A stretch of DNA of 64,000 nt, taken from NCBI GenBank assembly GCA_050084985.1, contig JBITNC010000001.1, positions 152,334,001-152,398,000 on the forward strand, read 5' to 3'. Positions within the stretch are counted from its first letter, which is position 1. Each line of letters begins with the position of its first letter. Shown one piece after another: positions 1-11,188 of this stretch. This stretch comes from Nageia nagi (lineage: Eukaryota > Pinophyta). The position numbers and the translations under genes are program-made. The notes below the pieces were generated by a model. That model was not told where the DNA came from and did no database searches. It saw only the letters and a list, made by a program, of their open reading frames with translations.

Positions 1-309
1 TAGCCAAATATATAAGAATCCCTCAAGGTTGGGCATCCACACACCCCTCAAGGAGACGTCATGCTTGGGCGTCCAAATTGTGCCTCGAAATCAATCAAAA
101 TCATGCATTATGCCTTGGGATTCGTATCATCTCCTAATCTATACTTAGGAGGGAGATGTCCCACTTTGGAGCTCACAATTGGTCCATGGGACCCATATGT
201 CTCCTATCCCAAGTTATAATGATGCCTAAGTACACATGCAACAAATAAATAAACACTCCTAACTACGAAAGTACTCCTAAAAGGGACAATTTATAAAAGT
301 GGATGTTAT
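1..309 (-). repeat. 3' LTR of element B, truncated by window start
   Basis: Matches 11,618-11,935 over its whole length with scattered differences and a few indels. It ends GGATGTTATG where the intact copy ends GGATGTTACA. The divergence between the two LTRs shows that the element is old. Confidence 0.85.
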
Positions 310-585
310 GGTCCTCTCTTCCCGAATTGCTTGACCCCAATCAATGTTATATTGTTGCATACCATCAACTTTGCAAGGTGATGAAGTTTTGTCTTCAATA
401 CTTCATTGGCAACATCAAGATCCATACATGTTGTGATTGTGTTCTGAAGTACCATCTTTAGCATGTCATCTTCGTTCATCATGTTCTTCATATGAGCATA
501 TATGAAATCTACTAACTCATTATTCTTGAACTTGGCTTTGATGCAGTATTGATCACAATCTGAAAATGCAAGGGAAGTAATGACT
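310..585 (-). pseudogene. 3' end of the non-pol ORF of element B (ends at the polypurine tract)
   Basis: On the minus strand the frame runs from 585 to a stop at about 309, right at the LTR edge. It encodes ...KFKNNELVDFIYAHMKNMM... and ends in GKRGP, with the purine tract inside the last codons. Removing the inserted solo LTR and one copy of its target duplication leaves this frame continuous with the frame upstream of 8,087, so both are halves of one former reading frame. The segment around ELVDFIYAHMKNM recurs, diverged, at about 26.2 kb (HELVNFIYA) and 12.45 kb (HNLVDFIHA). I do not recognise the family; it is not RT, integrase or chromodomain. Confidence 0.65.
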
Positions 586-1011
586 TGAAAGATCCCTTAA
601 TAATCTCAAGTGTAAATTACCCAAATAATTATCAAATAATAACAAACTACACCCTTAAATATGCCACGTCTGGACTAGGGCATCAAACACATGCAAAAAC
701 AAGCCAGGAATGCTAACGATCCACTTAACAAGCAAGAATATCACCCAAATGCCCAATGTAATGCACAATGAGAAAAGATTGCACCAAACACACACAATTA
801 TGAGACAAGAATGAGATCCAAGTATGCCACGGCTTCAATTAGCAACATAATGATGAGTACAATACTGAACTGGTCCAAGAGGGCTCAACGTTGGCCACCA
901 AGGAGCCAACTAGGTCATACGGATATACAAATATGATCACTGCTGGAACAATGGATGGGAAAACTACACTCCCTCAAGATCTGAATCCTCCCGAGTCTCG
1001 GTACGCAATGA

Positions 1012-1291
1012 TAGGGTCAACATTGCTTGTTGGAATTGTAATGGTACAATGTGGTCCTCATCGGGCACCTTCCAGGATGTGGTATCTTCTCGAGACCTTA
1101 TCTTTCTTATAGAGACCCATGAGAGCCCCGAACGAGCACTCCCTTGCATCACAGGTTTCTATTGGCTTTCGGCATTCAGATAGGACACTCGACGCACAGG
1201 AGGGGTTCGTGGTTCAAGAGGCGTAGCTTGCCTCATTGTTTTCGCATCTCCCTACTGTCAGCAAACCCCCACTCACGATTCATGTGGATCC
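1012..1291 (+). pseudogene. LINE endonuclease, N-terminal fragment
   Basis: Reads VNIACWNCNGTMWSSSG..., then SRDLIFLIETHESPERALPC, which is the start of LINE endonucleases (N in WNxxG, E in ETH). A stop follows at about 1,170, then frame drift through GGVRGSRGVACLIV. It is cut at 1,291 by the family E LTR and resumes at 2,417. Confidence 0.75.
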
Positions 1292-2411
1292 TGATCCATA
1301 GCATATAAGATTAAAATTTCAATTTAACCTTTTCTTAGGATCAATTCACACTTAAAACAATTAAGTGCTTGTAAAGTAAAATCAAGATCAAATTTGTAAA
1401 CACAGAGAAGAGAAAAGCATTCACCATAAAAAGAGACAAGCAAAATTATCCTGGTTCACCCAGTGTGGGCTACATCCAGCTCAAAAGCTCTCTACTATCA
1501 GTGGGTGGAATCACTTTACAAGGCCTCCATGGTCCTTCAAAACCTCCTCTCACATTCACAACACACTCACAGCTCTGAAAATCACAACAAGAACTGAAAA
1601 CAACTTTCTTGAAATCCTCCTCTCCTCTCACGTCCAATTTGCTCCCCTTTTATACAATTTTGGGGGCTAAAATTGGAGAGTATTACAACTAGGAAATTTG
1701 ATACAAAACCTATTTTCAGATACCCATTAACCTCCTTGGTCTTCCTGTCAAATTTGGGCTCAAATGGTTGTAAAACTCTCCCCAAAATGAACTCTAAAAT
1801 CGAAATAATACGCTCACTAGATTGTTTCAGGCTTACAGAATTAACTCAGCCTAATAATAGGACCTTAGGCGAATTAAAATCACCATAAACCTTTGAAAAC
1901 ACCAAAAATACATTAAAAAAACCTAACATTGGGCGGGTGCACTATGGTGACGACACATGGCGCGCTTAGAGGAAGTCAACCTCCTGTTGACTGGCGGCTG
2001 GCGGTCTTGGCTGGCGGTCCGACGGGGGCGTGGATGGTCTCGCGTGCGGCTTGGTGGCAGGCGGACGATCTCGCGGTCAACCGGGCTCATCCTCCACGCA
2101 GGCCTCCACGGTGGCAGGCGGGTCCCTCTTTCACCTGCGGTCAAACTCCACGCGGTCTTCCTCCTACGTGGTCCGGCGGGTGGCTGGCGGGTCCCGCCAA
2201 AAACATTATATATACATATTTTTTTTCTTTTTTTTTATCCTTTTAATTTTTTTTTCTCAAAATACTCAAACGGAATTAATATCATATCTTCCACATACGG
2301 ACTCGGATTCACGATCCGAAAGAAGCGTCGGAAAGCTGAAGACAAGGCGATCACAATGAACACACTGAAATGGAGATTACTGAATGTCGAAGGGATCCAA
2401 ATTTTGGATCA
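1292..2411. mobile_element. Solo LTR, family E, with 5-bp target duplication
   Basis: The 1,120-bp insert opens TGATCCA and closes TGGATCA (inverted 7-bp ends in TG...CA). It is flanked by exact 5-bp repeats GATCC (1,287-1,291 and 2,412-2,416). Removing it rejoins the LINE endonuclease. Inside are a very GC-rich stretch (about 1,930-2,195, rich in GGCGG and TGGCGG), then TATATATACA at 2,207 and a T-rich run, which could be a plus-strand promoter. No coding region is convincing in it. Confidence 0.8.
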
Positions 2412-2416
2412 GATCC

Positions 2417-2763
2417 GGAGTAGCCTTCCTACTGATCGAGATGTCTTTCTCGTTGTTTGCTACTTCCCACATGCTTCCTCTTCGTATGCTCTTCACACGG
2501 ATGGAGACCCATTCATAGACCTCTACAGGGACATCACACATTTTTCTTCTATGGGAGATGTCATCATCTTAGGAGATTTTAAGATTCATGTGGATCCGGA
2601 GTAGCCTTCCTACTGATCGAGATGTCTTTCTCGCTGTTTGCTACTTCCCACATGCTTCCTCTTCGTATGCTCTTCACACGGATGGAGACCCATTCATAGA
2701 CCTCTACAGGGACATCACACATTTTTCTTCTATGGGAGATGTCATCATCTTAGGAGATTTTAA
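2417..2763 (+). repeat. 181-bp tandem duplication inside the LINE endonuclease
   Basis: Copy 2 is 2,583-2,763. Copy 1 is 1,277-1,291 joined to 2,417-2,582, split by the family E LTR 15 bp from its start. The copies are almost identical (for example GTT against GCT near 2,453 and 2,634). Each encodes the YFPHASSSYALHTDGDPFID to ILGDF part of the endonuclease. Confidence 0.85.
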
Positions 2764-4900
2764 TGCCAAGACAGGGGATTGTCAGACACCTATACATGAG
2801 CTAGAGGATGATGCGTTTTGTACACGAGATTAGGACCTATATGATTTTGGCATGCAGAGGACGTCACCAGATAGGAATACTCCTGTTACAGCCTATGGCC
2901 AACACCTACTTCACCTTGTTGAGTCCCATGGACTCTTCATTCTTAATGGGCTCTCATGCTTTCCTGACTCCAATGGATTCACATGTTTTCCCCACAGTGG
3001 AGGAGTGAGTGTAGTGGACTATGTCTTGGCTAGCATGCATTTGGTCACACGTATGTAGGATCTCTCTGTCTCTTGCCGCCTCCCCCTTGCTGATCATGCG
3101 GCCATCTCCTTTATTCTCCTCGTGAATCCCACCCCCACACCACCCTCTTATCAACCCCCCGCCTTGAGGCCCTCATGCTCTCACCTTCACATGATCCTCT
3201 TTAGCATCGATTTGGCCGACCAGTACACTACTTGTCTCTCCACACTTCTTTCTACGAGGCCCAGACCATCTCCTCCTCGTTCCATCGCCTCCGCTACTAC
3301 CACTTATGAGTTTTTATCCAGTGTCATGGATCCTATCCTAGGAATCGTTGGTTCAATGCAGGGTGTAAGTCCATGCACCAGAGACTCCATTTCACCCTCA
3401 CCCATGACCTTTCTTCTGTGCCTTACATCAAGGCAGAATATCGTGGGCTCCTTCGCTGCAAGAAATGCCATTTTCTTGCCACTATCGACAGTCCCTCATC
3501 GACTCCCTCCACCACTCCCCAAAGACCTTTTGGGACACCCTCCTCCCGAGGAAACCCCCCCTTCTGACATCGATTCTCAGTCTTGGGTTTCTTATGCTTG
3601 TTCACTTTACAATATCCCCACCCATCACACTCCGCACATCTCTTCGTCCCCTCCCGCATGCCAACTATTTTGTAGAGAAGTTGTTCAGAGAGCCATTCGA
3701 AAACTGTGTGCCGGAAAGGCAACTGATTGTGAGGGTTTGCAGGTTGAGTTATTGAAATATGGGAGTGACATACTTGCCTCCCCCATTGCTGACTTATTTA
3801 ATGAGGTCGTGTGTTCGGGTTTCCCCCTTCTTGGTCACAACACATCATTCATCCCATCCACAAGGTAGGAGATTGTTCCGACTTGAACAATTACAAGACC
3901 ATCATGATCGGGCACACTTTGCCAAGCTCTATGCCACAGTTTTAGACATGATGTTATCGGACCACCTAGAGTAGCATGGTCTTCGAGCACGAGGGCATGG
4001 CGGGTTTAGGAAAGATTTTTAGACTATCGACCATATTTTCACACTTCGAGCTATCATTGAGGAAGCTCGACATATGTCCTCTAAGGTCTTCTGTTGTTTT
4101 GTTGACTTCAGGAAGGCCTTCAACAAAATCCCACAACATCTACTCTTCTAGAGACTACAGACTATTGGTATCTTTGATACCTTTGTTACTGCCATTTTGA
4201 GACTCTATGAGATAGTTATTGGTCGTTTTCGGATAGCTAATGGTTTTTCTGACATGGTCTCTAGCACTATTGGGGTTAAGCAGGGGTGCTCTCTATCACC
4301 CACTCTCTTTGGCTTATATATTGATGACCTGGAGGACTTCCTCTGGCTACACATAGACAGAGATGATAGTTGTCTACTCTACCATAGTCAGATTGCTATA
4401 CTACTTTTTGCGGATGATGTGATCCTCCTATCACACTCCCCAGAGGGCCTCTAGCGACAGTTAGATGCTCTTGCCCTTTTTTGCAACTAGAAACATTTTA
4501 GTCAACCTCAGTAAAACCAAGGCCATGATCTTTAATACCTCTAGGGCTACTCTATCTAGCTTCCATTTTTACTATAGAGGTGAGACGGTTGAGATTTCTA
4601 CCACTTAAACTTACTTGGGAGTTCAGTTCTCCGGGCCATCTTTCAGCCTGAAGCCAGCCTAACAGACACGCCTCAGCAAGGGATACGCTTCACTCTCCGT
4701 CTTGGAGCGCCAATGCTTCTAGATACACTTCCAGAATATCCCTTCGAAGCTACGCTTGTTTAATACCCTCATTATACCTACCATTCTTTATGGTTCAGAG
4801 GTCTGGGGTCCTAGCTTTGGGCCGATTGAGTGGTCACACATTGAGAGAGTTCAGACCATCATGCTCCAGTGTATGATTTGTTGTAAGCGGACAAATCCCC
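2583..4900 (+). pseudogene. LINE endonuclease/reverse transcriptase, decayed
   Basis: The second endonuclease copy reads IRSSLPTDRDVFLAVCYF and then GDVIILGDFNAKTG. RT blocks follow: AIRKLCAGKATDCEGLQVEL (about 3,693), FRKAFNK (about 4,110), IGVKQGCSLSPTLFGLYIDD (about 4,270) and LLFADDVILLSH (about 4,405) with the F-A-D-D active site. Downstream are SKTKAMIFN and YLGVQFS-like remains to about 4,640. Several frameshifts and stops separate the blocks. It is the same LINE lineage as the antisense fragment at 22.5-22.9 kb (VKQGYTLSPIFFG). Confidence 0.85.
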
Positions 4901-7900
4901 AATGCATTGTCCAGAGTGAGTTTGCCGTCTAGCCGCTTCGCCTTGAGACCATATTCAGGCTTGGGTCCTTCATCCATAGACTCAGACAATTTGGCGACTC
5001 TGCCACTAGCCGTGAGAGGTATCCTTTTCTTGCTTTATGCTCATAAGAGAGAATTGCATCACTTGGCACTACTAGGTTGAGACAGTGTTGGTACTCCGAG
5101 GCCGATTTCATACTACAGTCGGTGGGCATTTTGATTGATCGACTCCCATCCTTCAGCCCCACATTGGCTACCCCACGACCCTCGAGGGTTACGCGCCATC
5201 GATCTATCAGAGAGGATATCTGTCGCCACTATATTCAGGTCACTTGGATCTCTCTCTCGCATCCTCTCAGCCCCAAGTTGGCTTTCTATGTCGAGCATTT
5301 TTTGCAGCTTGCTGATGGCCTCATTGTCATGTTGACCTACCTCCAGCACTAGTGGTCTTCTGGGTTGAGGGTTCCTCTCGGCTAGAAAGGAATAATGAGT
5401 TAAGGAGAACATTCGAGTCCACTTAATCATGAGTGTTTGATTTCTAGGGCTTTGTCAATGTGTCGACCATGACTCATTTCTACATGACAGTAGTAGTTCT
5501 TCCTTGGATTTCAATGATACATTCTTCATTGCCCTCACAGGGGCAAGTTGTACCAATCAAGTCGGTGCACCATGCTTTCAAAATCAGCTATAGTCACAAT
5601 AAGATGTAGTCAACGACAAATTAGAAGGATTACAATTGGGAAGTATAGTAGTTCGAAGATAATAACTTTCCAAACCTTGGTGCTGATTGTACTTAGTTAA
5701 TGTGTAATTTAGCATAGTTGTAATTATGATTTGTACATTTGTAAATAGTTTCTTACACTGTTCTTAGCCAATAGAGTAAATAAATGCAATAATGGTGGAC
5801 AACCACCCGATTGTAGATGTAAATATATAAATAGTGTATTGTTATAGGTCCAAGGGTAAGACATTCTAGCAAATTTGCCCACTGTATGAGATGCTTTATG
5901 TGTGATAATACAATATGATGATGCTTTCCACTTCACATTTTATGGCTGTTCATTATGTTTTGGTAAATGTTATGCATAAACTATTTTTTTAAGTTGTGGT
6001 TGTGTATTGTGATTGTGCGACCCCAAGAGTAAGATAGTTTGCTATTCATAATCTTGGCTATGGATTGCTTCCTATGTGGTAATGCCCAGGCTAGTTAGTT
6101 TTAGTTTACTTTTTTTATCTTGTTCATTTGTCTCTTTCCTGTTACTCTCATCTTTTATCTCTTTCCAGTTACTTTTGACCTTACTATAGATAGGAACCGG
6201 CCTATAATCTAGAGATTGAGCAAAAAACCCCAATGAGCGCACTCTCCCACCACCTTCTGCTCTTTCAAGGACCCTATTGTTGCGGGAAATGGAGAACACA
6301 ACCAGACCAAACCCTTGAGGTTACATTATACCAATCAATAGAAACTAGTTTTGCTCACACCAGCTTCATATCGAGACTGACCATCATATCCCTCGGATGG
6401 AAAGAACCTGCCCCCTTTGTTCACTATAGGAGATAGAGAACGAGGAGCAGTTGATCTTCAAATGCCCCATCTACTATGAGAGGTGGGGGCGATATTATTG
6501 CTTATTTAGAGTCTCGAGGCTCGGTATCCACCTTCGCTATCCTGACCAGAGATGTCTAGCACTCTTCGTGCGTGAGATTACTCTTTTCAAGCGAGCATCC
6601 TTATAGAGATCCACAAAGGCCCTCCAAACCACCAGGTTGATCAGTTCTTTCTTCCAGCCTACCTTGGGTCTCGCAGATAGGAAATGCTCTCCAGATAGTG
6701 TTCTATCGCATACCCACGAGCTTAGGTCGACACGACGCCATCTTGCTCCTCAGACCACTACCAGATAGTCATAGCTCGGACGACAGAATTACATCATTGG
6801 CTTTTTCTCCTCCACGGGTGTTCCTTCAGTCTTAGATGTTGCGAGAGACTCATGAGCCTTGCTTAGCCCTTCTGGCCCAGGGCCCTTTGTACCTAGAGTG
6901 ATTGGATCTACATTTGATGATTGAGGATGTTGGTCCTTTTGGTTTCTTGATGTATTATAGCGTAGCTTTAGTGCTTCTTGCTTTTGCTTTTTTGGTTTCT
7001 TGGGTTTCTCACCCTTACATTTCCTGCATTTAGCTAGATTGTACTTTTCGAGTCCCATTGACCTATTTTGGTGACTCGAGGACATTAATACTATTTCTAT
7101 TTCTATTTCTCCATCGAAGAAGCTCTCTCCAAACCTTGGAACAACTAAATGGTAGGATGGCAACCTCAGAATACCACCAGTTGGACTAAGACACTACACC
7201 TTAGCCGTAGATTAGCAAGATCCCTCAGCCTGCTAACCCTCCTAGATGCTGCACCTAGGCTAAGGTTGCTTGACGTTGCGCCAAAACTTATGTCCTCTAG
7301 ACGGAAGAAGAGATAATATAAAATTCAATATATCCATGCAATGATGTGAATCTCCTTTATATAACAATCCCTGGATTTGGATCTCACCTAGAAATCATAG
7401 CCTCCTAGAGACCCTCAAATGCCCAAATGTGGGGTTAGATGTGTCCTAGGTATCATACATATTGTCAAAATCATATTAATTACAAGATCCAATGGCTAGA
7501 TATGCAATGCCTCATTATTGGAGACTAATATTGCATTTACAATTATTAATTGCCTTGGAATCATGTATTACAACTCATACAAGTGGCCCTCATAAAACAT
7601 ACTAAATCCACTCTTAATTACCAAGCTCACACCTAAATACAATCTATAACTAACTCATATCCCAAAGAGTGGGACATCACATTTCAAGGGGTAAATATGG
7701 AGATATTTTTGGATTTCCGTGAGCTGCTGCAATATGGAAGACTAGTCCAACTAGAGAACTTCAAGAGGCCATAACTCTTTCGTTTCCTGATGAAACCATG
7801 TCGTGTAACCTATCAAAACGTTTCCCACGAGATGCCCTATCCAATGAACAAATCAAATCAACTCTCCATGAGCTGTGGCAAACTCTATCCTCGAATAATT

Positions 7901-8091
7901 CATCCTAAGCTTGGGAGGAAGATGTCCCACTTTGAGGCTCACAATGTGGGTCCATAGGACCATTATATTCTATCCCAAGTAACTAGCAACAAAATCACAA
8001 ATACATAAATGAATAAATAAATATTTAAAAGGAGGGAATCCTTAAGATTCCTCAATTAATTATCTTTTACCAAAGAAGATGTTACATGACC

Positions 8092-9041
8092 CCTCTCTCT
8101 AACTCCATGCCACCCAAGTAGCATACTAACCTCCAACATGTTTCAACGTTTGGTAGGCAGGTTGCCAACGTTGTGTCTTCACCTACTTTCTTTAGATATG
8201 TATGAAATCTCATCCAATCATCTTCGAACTAAGCTCCAACTACAGCAAATGAATTAGTCCTAACAACGTTCATGGATGCCCATGCAATGCCCCTTCTTGC
8301 TTCTGATTGTATTGCTACCATGCTCCCCTCCAACATAGCCCATGGGAAATGGTAGGAAGCTACCAAGATTTGACCAAAGGACCCCCAATTTGCAGCAACC
8401 ATACCATTATCAAGTACAACCATGATATCACCAAGTGCCATCAATAAATCTGTTTCATCTCGGATGCCTTCAATCCTGCAGTGAGAGTTTTTCCAAGTAA
8501 TATTGAAGAAGATGATTAATGCCCCCTTGCTTAGCTAGCAAAGTAGAAACCCAAACACCTGCCATTTTGCCAATCATTAAGGCAAACCCCCACGCATGCA
8601 TACTAGTGTCCAAGTTGTCATCCAAAGGAACAAGTGTCGAAGGGAGGTTAGTAACAATCCTCAAAACTTCCATTGGTTGCGGAGAAGCCACAATGTCCAA
8701 GCATGTGTCCCCAGCCTATCAAATATGGAACTTGAGAGTGCTATAATTTCCTCATTGTTTCCAACTTTTTCCCGGACTCTATCATAACCCAAACTCAAAA
8801 TATAGTTAGGAATCAACAAAACAAGTATATCATAGGAGTCATACCTTTCACTAAGGCCTTCAGGGTCAACCCTTGCAACATCCAAGTGAACAAAAGGGTG
8901 GACAAGATGCATCAAGGCAGGGGTTGGCCTTTCCAATTTCATCAATCTACTCTCATTTAAGCTCCCCAACATTTGGCACCCTTCTACTGTTGGAGTTGAC
9001 TTCTCATCATCACATGACCTTTCCCAGGCGACTCCTTTCAT
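8092..9041 (-). pseudogene. Non-pol ORF of element B, possibly a captured gene fragment
   Basis: Three overlapping minus-strand frames form one decayed coding stretch. One (9,041 down) includes PEGLSERYDSYDILVLLIPN and NNEEIIALSSSIFD. The next (8,700 down) includes LDIVASPQPMEVLRIVTNLP and TSMHAWGFALMIGKMAG. The third (8,444 down) includes MALGDIMVVLDNG, MVAANWGSFGQILVASYHF and IAWASMNVVRTNSF. It then passes one stop and continues to 8,092, joining the 310-585 frame. The hydrophobic, helical character could suit a repeat-type helical protein. It occupies the place where pol should be. I do not recognise the source, and capture is an inference. Confidence 0.5.
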
Positions 9042-9077
9042 GGCTAGTGTGACGTCCCTTGGTCTAGCCGTCCCTCT

Positions 9078-9420
9078 TCATGCACCACCTCTAAACGATT
9101 GGATGATGCCTAGGGAAAGTAGTCCTTGATGTAGAATACCATCCAAATTATATAACCATTGTACACTCAAAATCAGATGTAGAATACCATCCAAGGGGTA
9201 GATGTAGAAGTCCTCCCTAGCCACATAATCTTGGACTCTTACACCAAATTTTTCCACTATCTTGTCCATTAGCGTAAGCTTTCCATTTGCATTGGTCACG
9301 TGGAAGCCTTCAAACTCCTTGGTCTTAAGGCCCTTTTTCCGCACAAAAACTTCTCATCGATGAAGTTGTGCATGGCTCCTAGATCTCTCAACACCATCAC
9401 CTTCTGATTGGTGGCCATTC
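9078..9420 (-). pseudogene. Retroviral-type aspartic protease of element B, truncated
   Basis: On the minus strand the expected D-S/T-G-A active site reads RDLGAMHNFIDEKF, so the Ser/Thr is lost. It is followed by KTKEFEGFHVTNANGKL and DFYIYPLDGILHLILSVQWL, typical of gypsy protease up to the G-V-Q-W-L block. Frame breaks occur and a stop comes just after. A 19-bp direct repeat (GATGTAGAATACCATCCAA at 9,128 and 9,176) sits in the last part. The RT that should follow is absent. Confidence 0.7.
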
Positions 9421-9532
9421 CCGTGACCATCAACGTGAAGTATTTGGGCACTCCACAAAGTGGTGCAATCATCCCTCCTATCGTAGTCTTACTATCCTAA
9501 GTAGGATGTTCTTGCTACAAATCCTATCCTCC

Positions 9533-10105
9533 CTAATCCAACTCCAGATTTGAATCATCGTCCTCAGAAATCACCTCAATATAATGGACTTCTTCCTTGC
9601 CCAAACACCTGTGACCACGCTCCCAAGGCTGCTTGCAACTGAAGCATACGTTCTTCCTCAATTCGTTTCTTGACTCTAGGCTTGCCGTGCTTTCTCTTGG
9701 CAGCTGGCTCCTCTTAACGGGTGGAGGTCCCATCTCCAACGTCCCTCTTCCAGATGTCCCCATCCTAGGTGGCATGGCGACTTTAGCCCTCATCATGCCA
9801 TGCTCCAAATCCAACTCTCTATTGATGGCGTCTTGTAGCTGCATTAGGGAGAAGGCCTTGACCAATCCCCTCAATGGTTTCACCAGACCCTCCGTGAAGA
9901 GGAAGGTGACCCTCTTCTCTGAGATGCTAAGGACCATCACAACAATTCGTTGAAATTCTGCCACATACTCTTCTATATATCCTCTTTGTTTTACTGTTGT
10001 CAGGTTTTTGAGATAATCATTCTCATCTTTCCTGTCAAACCAATCCATTATCCTTTGATTGAACACATCAAAATAAGTGATTGCTCCATGACCTTGCATG
10101 GTCAT
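9533..10105 (-). pseudogene. Gag capsid and zinc knuckle of element B
   Basis: A 190-codon open frame on the minus strand. The capsid-like part includes VFNQRIMDWFDRKDENDYLK, TVKQRGYIEEYVAEFQRIV and LFTEGLVKPLRGLVKAF. A zinc knuckle, CFSCKQPWERGHRC, follows with the GxxxVHYIEV tail common to plant chromovirus-like gags. It acts as the structural protein packaging element RNA. The longest intact piece of element B. Confidence 0.85.
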
Positions 10106-10420
10106 GCCATGTTGCCACTATTCATATGCTATGCCATCCAAGTGTAGGGTGGCAAATCATATGGCGCCCTCCTTCATCATGGAATTAAGCGTGAAATAAG
10201 TCTGTAGCTTTTGTACCAATGCCCTGGCAGTCATCTCGTCTCTCCCATCAAACAAAGGCACCTACATTCTACTTAGCCGTTGTTGTAGATCCCTCCTATC
10301 CTCCTAAGATCCACCATGCGCATAGCTCCCACTAGCTTTCTTGCCTAAGAACTCCAAATACATGGAAAAGGTCACATTGCTTTTGAACTCTGGTGTGTTC
10401 GAGGAGTATTCCTGGTACAA

Positions 10421-11022
10421 CTAATTAAGCTGTAATGGTGAAATCGAGTTTGTGCTACTTTCCTGCCTTGGCAAAAACATGGGCTTGCTGGGACGTGGTA
10501 GAGGTGGAGATGCCGCAGTCATCTTCGAGGTGTCTCTCTTCAGGAATCTCTCCCATATCGGTTCTCCAGTTAAGGGATCTCTGGTAGATCCTGTCTCGAA
10601 TAGGGAGTATCCCCCATTATCCACCATTCTGGCAGACTTGGATCTCTGAAAAATGGGTTCTCTTCGCTCAAACCTTGGGCCTTCTTGGTCAAGCCCTAGA
10701 CCTCCAGATCTATGCAAAAAAGCCTCGTCTCCCGGTTCTTTCTCACGAGATCTATGCAAGGATGCTTTCCCTCCTCCTGGCTCCTTCTCACGAGCAAAAG
10801 TGGATCTCTGTGTAAGAGGCGTCCTAGGGCTTCCTCTAGGTCCCACGTCCCTCTCTTCACCTCCCTTCTAGTTGTGCACTCATTTTGTTGTTGCATTTGA
10901 CCAGCATTTGCCTTCATCATTGTTAGCAGATCATCAAACTTCTTCTCTGTTGGATCGTTGGGCGAGATCTCTCTTTCCTTATGTGCTTTTTCCTCTCCAT
11001 GCACATGCTCTAGCTTATTCAT
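10421..11022 (-). pseudogene. Gag N-terminal region of element B
   Basis: Two overlapping minus-strand frames: 11,022-10,696 (KLEHVHGEEKAHKERE..., DDLLTMMKANAGQMQQQN) and 10,846-10,421 (charged, with REKEPGGGKASLHRS repeated as REKEPGDEAFLHRS). A frameshift separates them. This is the usual low-complexity N-terminal part of plant gypsy gag. Confidence 0.6.
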
Positions 11023-11167
11023 CTAGCTTTTTCAGACTAGATATCCATGTTGCCTTCTTGCCTCCTCCTTAGATCTGGTTTGAGGTGCCATGGTCGAATT
11101 ATTTCCCTTTTGCCTTTGGTAAACTTTCTTAGTTGATTGCATTCAACAACCCTCCCACAAGATGGCA

Positions 11168-11187
11168 GCATTATAGCTTTGATACCA
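11168..11187 (-). other. Primer binding site of element B
   Basis: On the minus strand, one base after the LTR end, TGGTATCAAAGC resembles the tRNA-iMet primer site TGGTATCAGAGC. Confidence 0.7.
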
Positions 11188-11188
11188 T

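Larger units (their letters stand above)
980..7111 (+). mobile_element. LINE retrotransposon, plus strand, decayed, inserted in the family A LTR
   Basis: Carries, in order, an apurinic-type endonuclease start (IACWNCNG...LIFLIETHE near 1,020-1,130), the rest of the endonuclease (ILGDFNAKTG near 2,750), reverse transcriptase (3,690-4,450) and a terminal Cys/His domain (RTCPLCS...IFKCPIYYERW near 6,405-6,485). It ends in a short TTTCTA repeat at about 7,090-7,111, typical of LINE tails. The frame is broken many times. It is interrupted by a solo LTR (1,292-2,411) and has a 181-bp tandem duplication. The stretch 5,440-6,230 shows no LINE coding I can recognise and may be a further insertion. The exact 5' end and target duplication are not resolved. 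Confidence 0.8.
586..8086 (-). mobile_element. Solo LTR, family A, interrupted by a LINE
   Basis: On the plus strand it opens TGAAAGATCCC at 586 and closes AGATGTTACA at 8,086. The flanks are TGACT (581-585) and TGACC (8,087-8,091), a 4/5 match to a 5-bp target duplication. The halves 586 to about 975 and about 7,115-8,086 align in order with the other family A LTRs at 27,660-26,467 (inverted) and 61,019-62,243. No primer site or polypurine tract of its own flanks it, hence a solo LTR. Everything between about 980 and 7,111 is a later insertion. Confidence 0.75.

Noticed and set aside
1929-2246. Plus- and minus-strand frames in the GC-rich 1.93-2.2 kb stretch
   Set aside because: Composition effect of GGCGG-rich LTR sequence; all frames are open there and none has a domain.
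3122-3868. A 248-codon plus-strand frame as a separate gene
   Set aside because: Only its last third follows LINE reverse transcriptase wording; the Pro/Ser-rich start is a shifted frame of LINE sequence.
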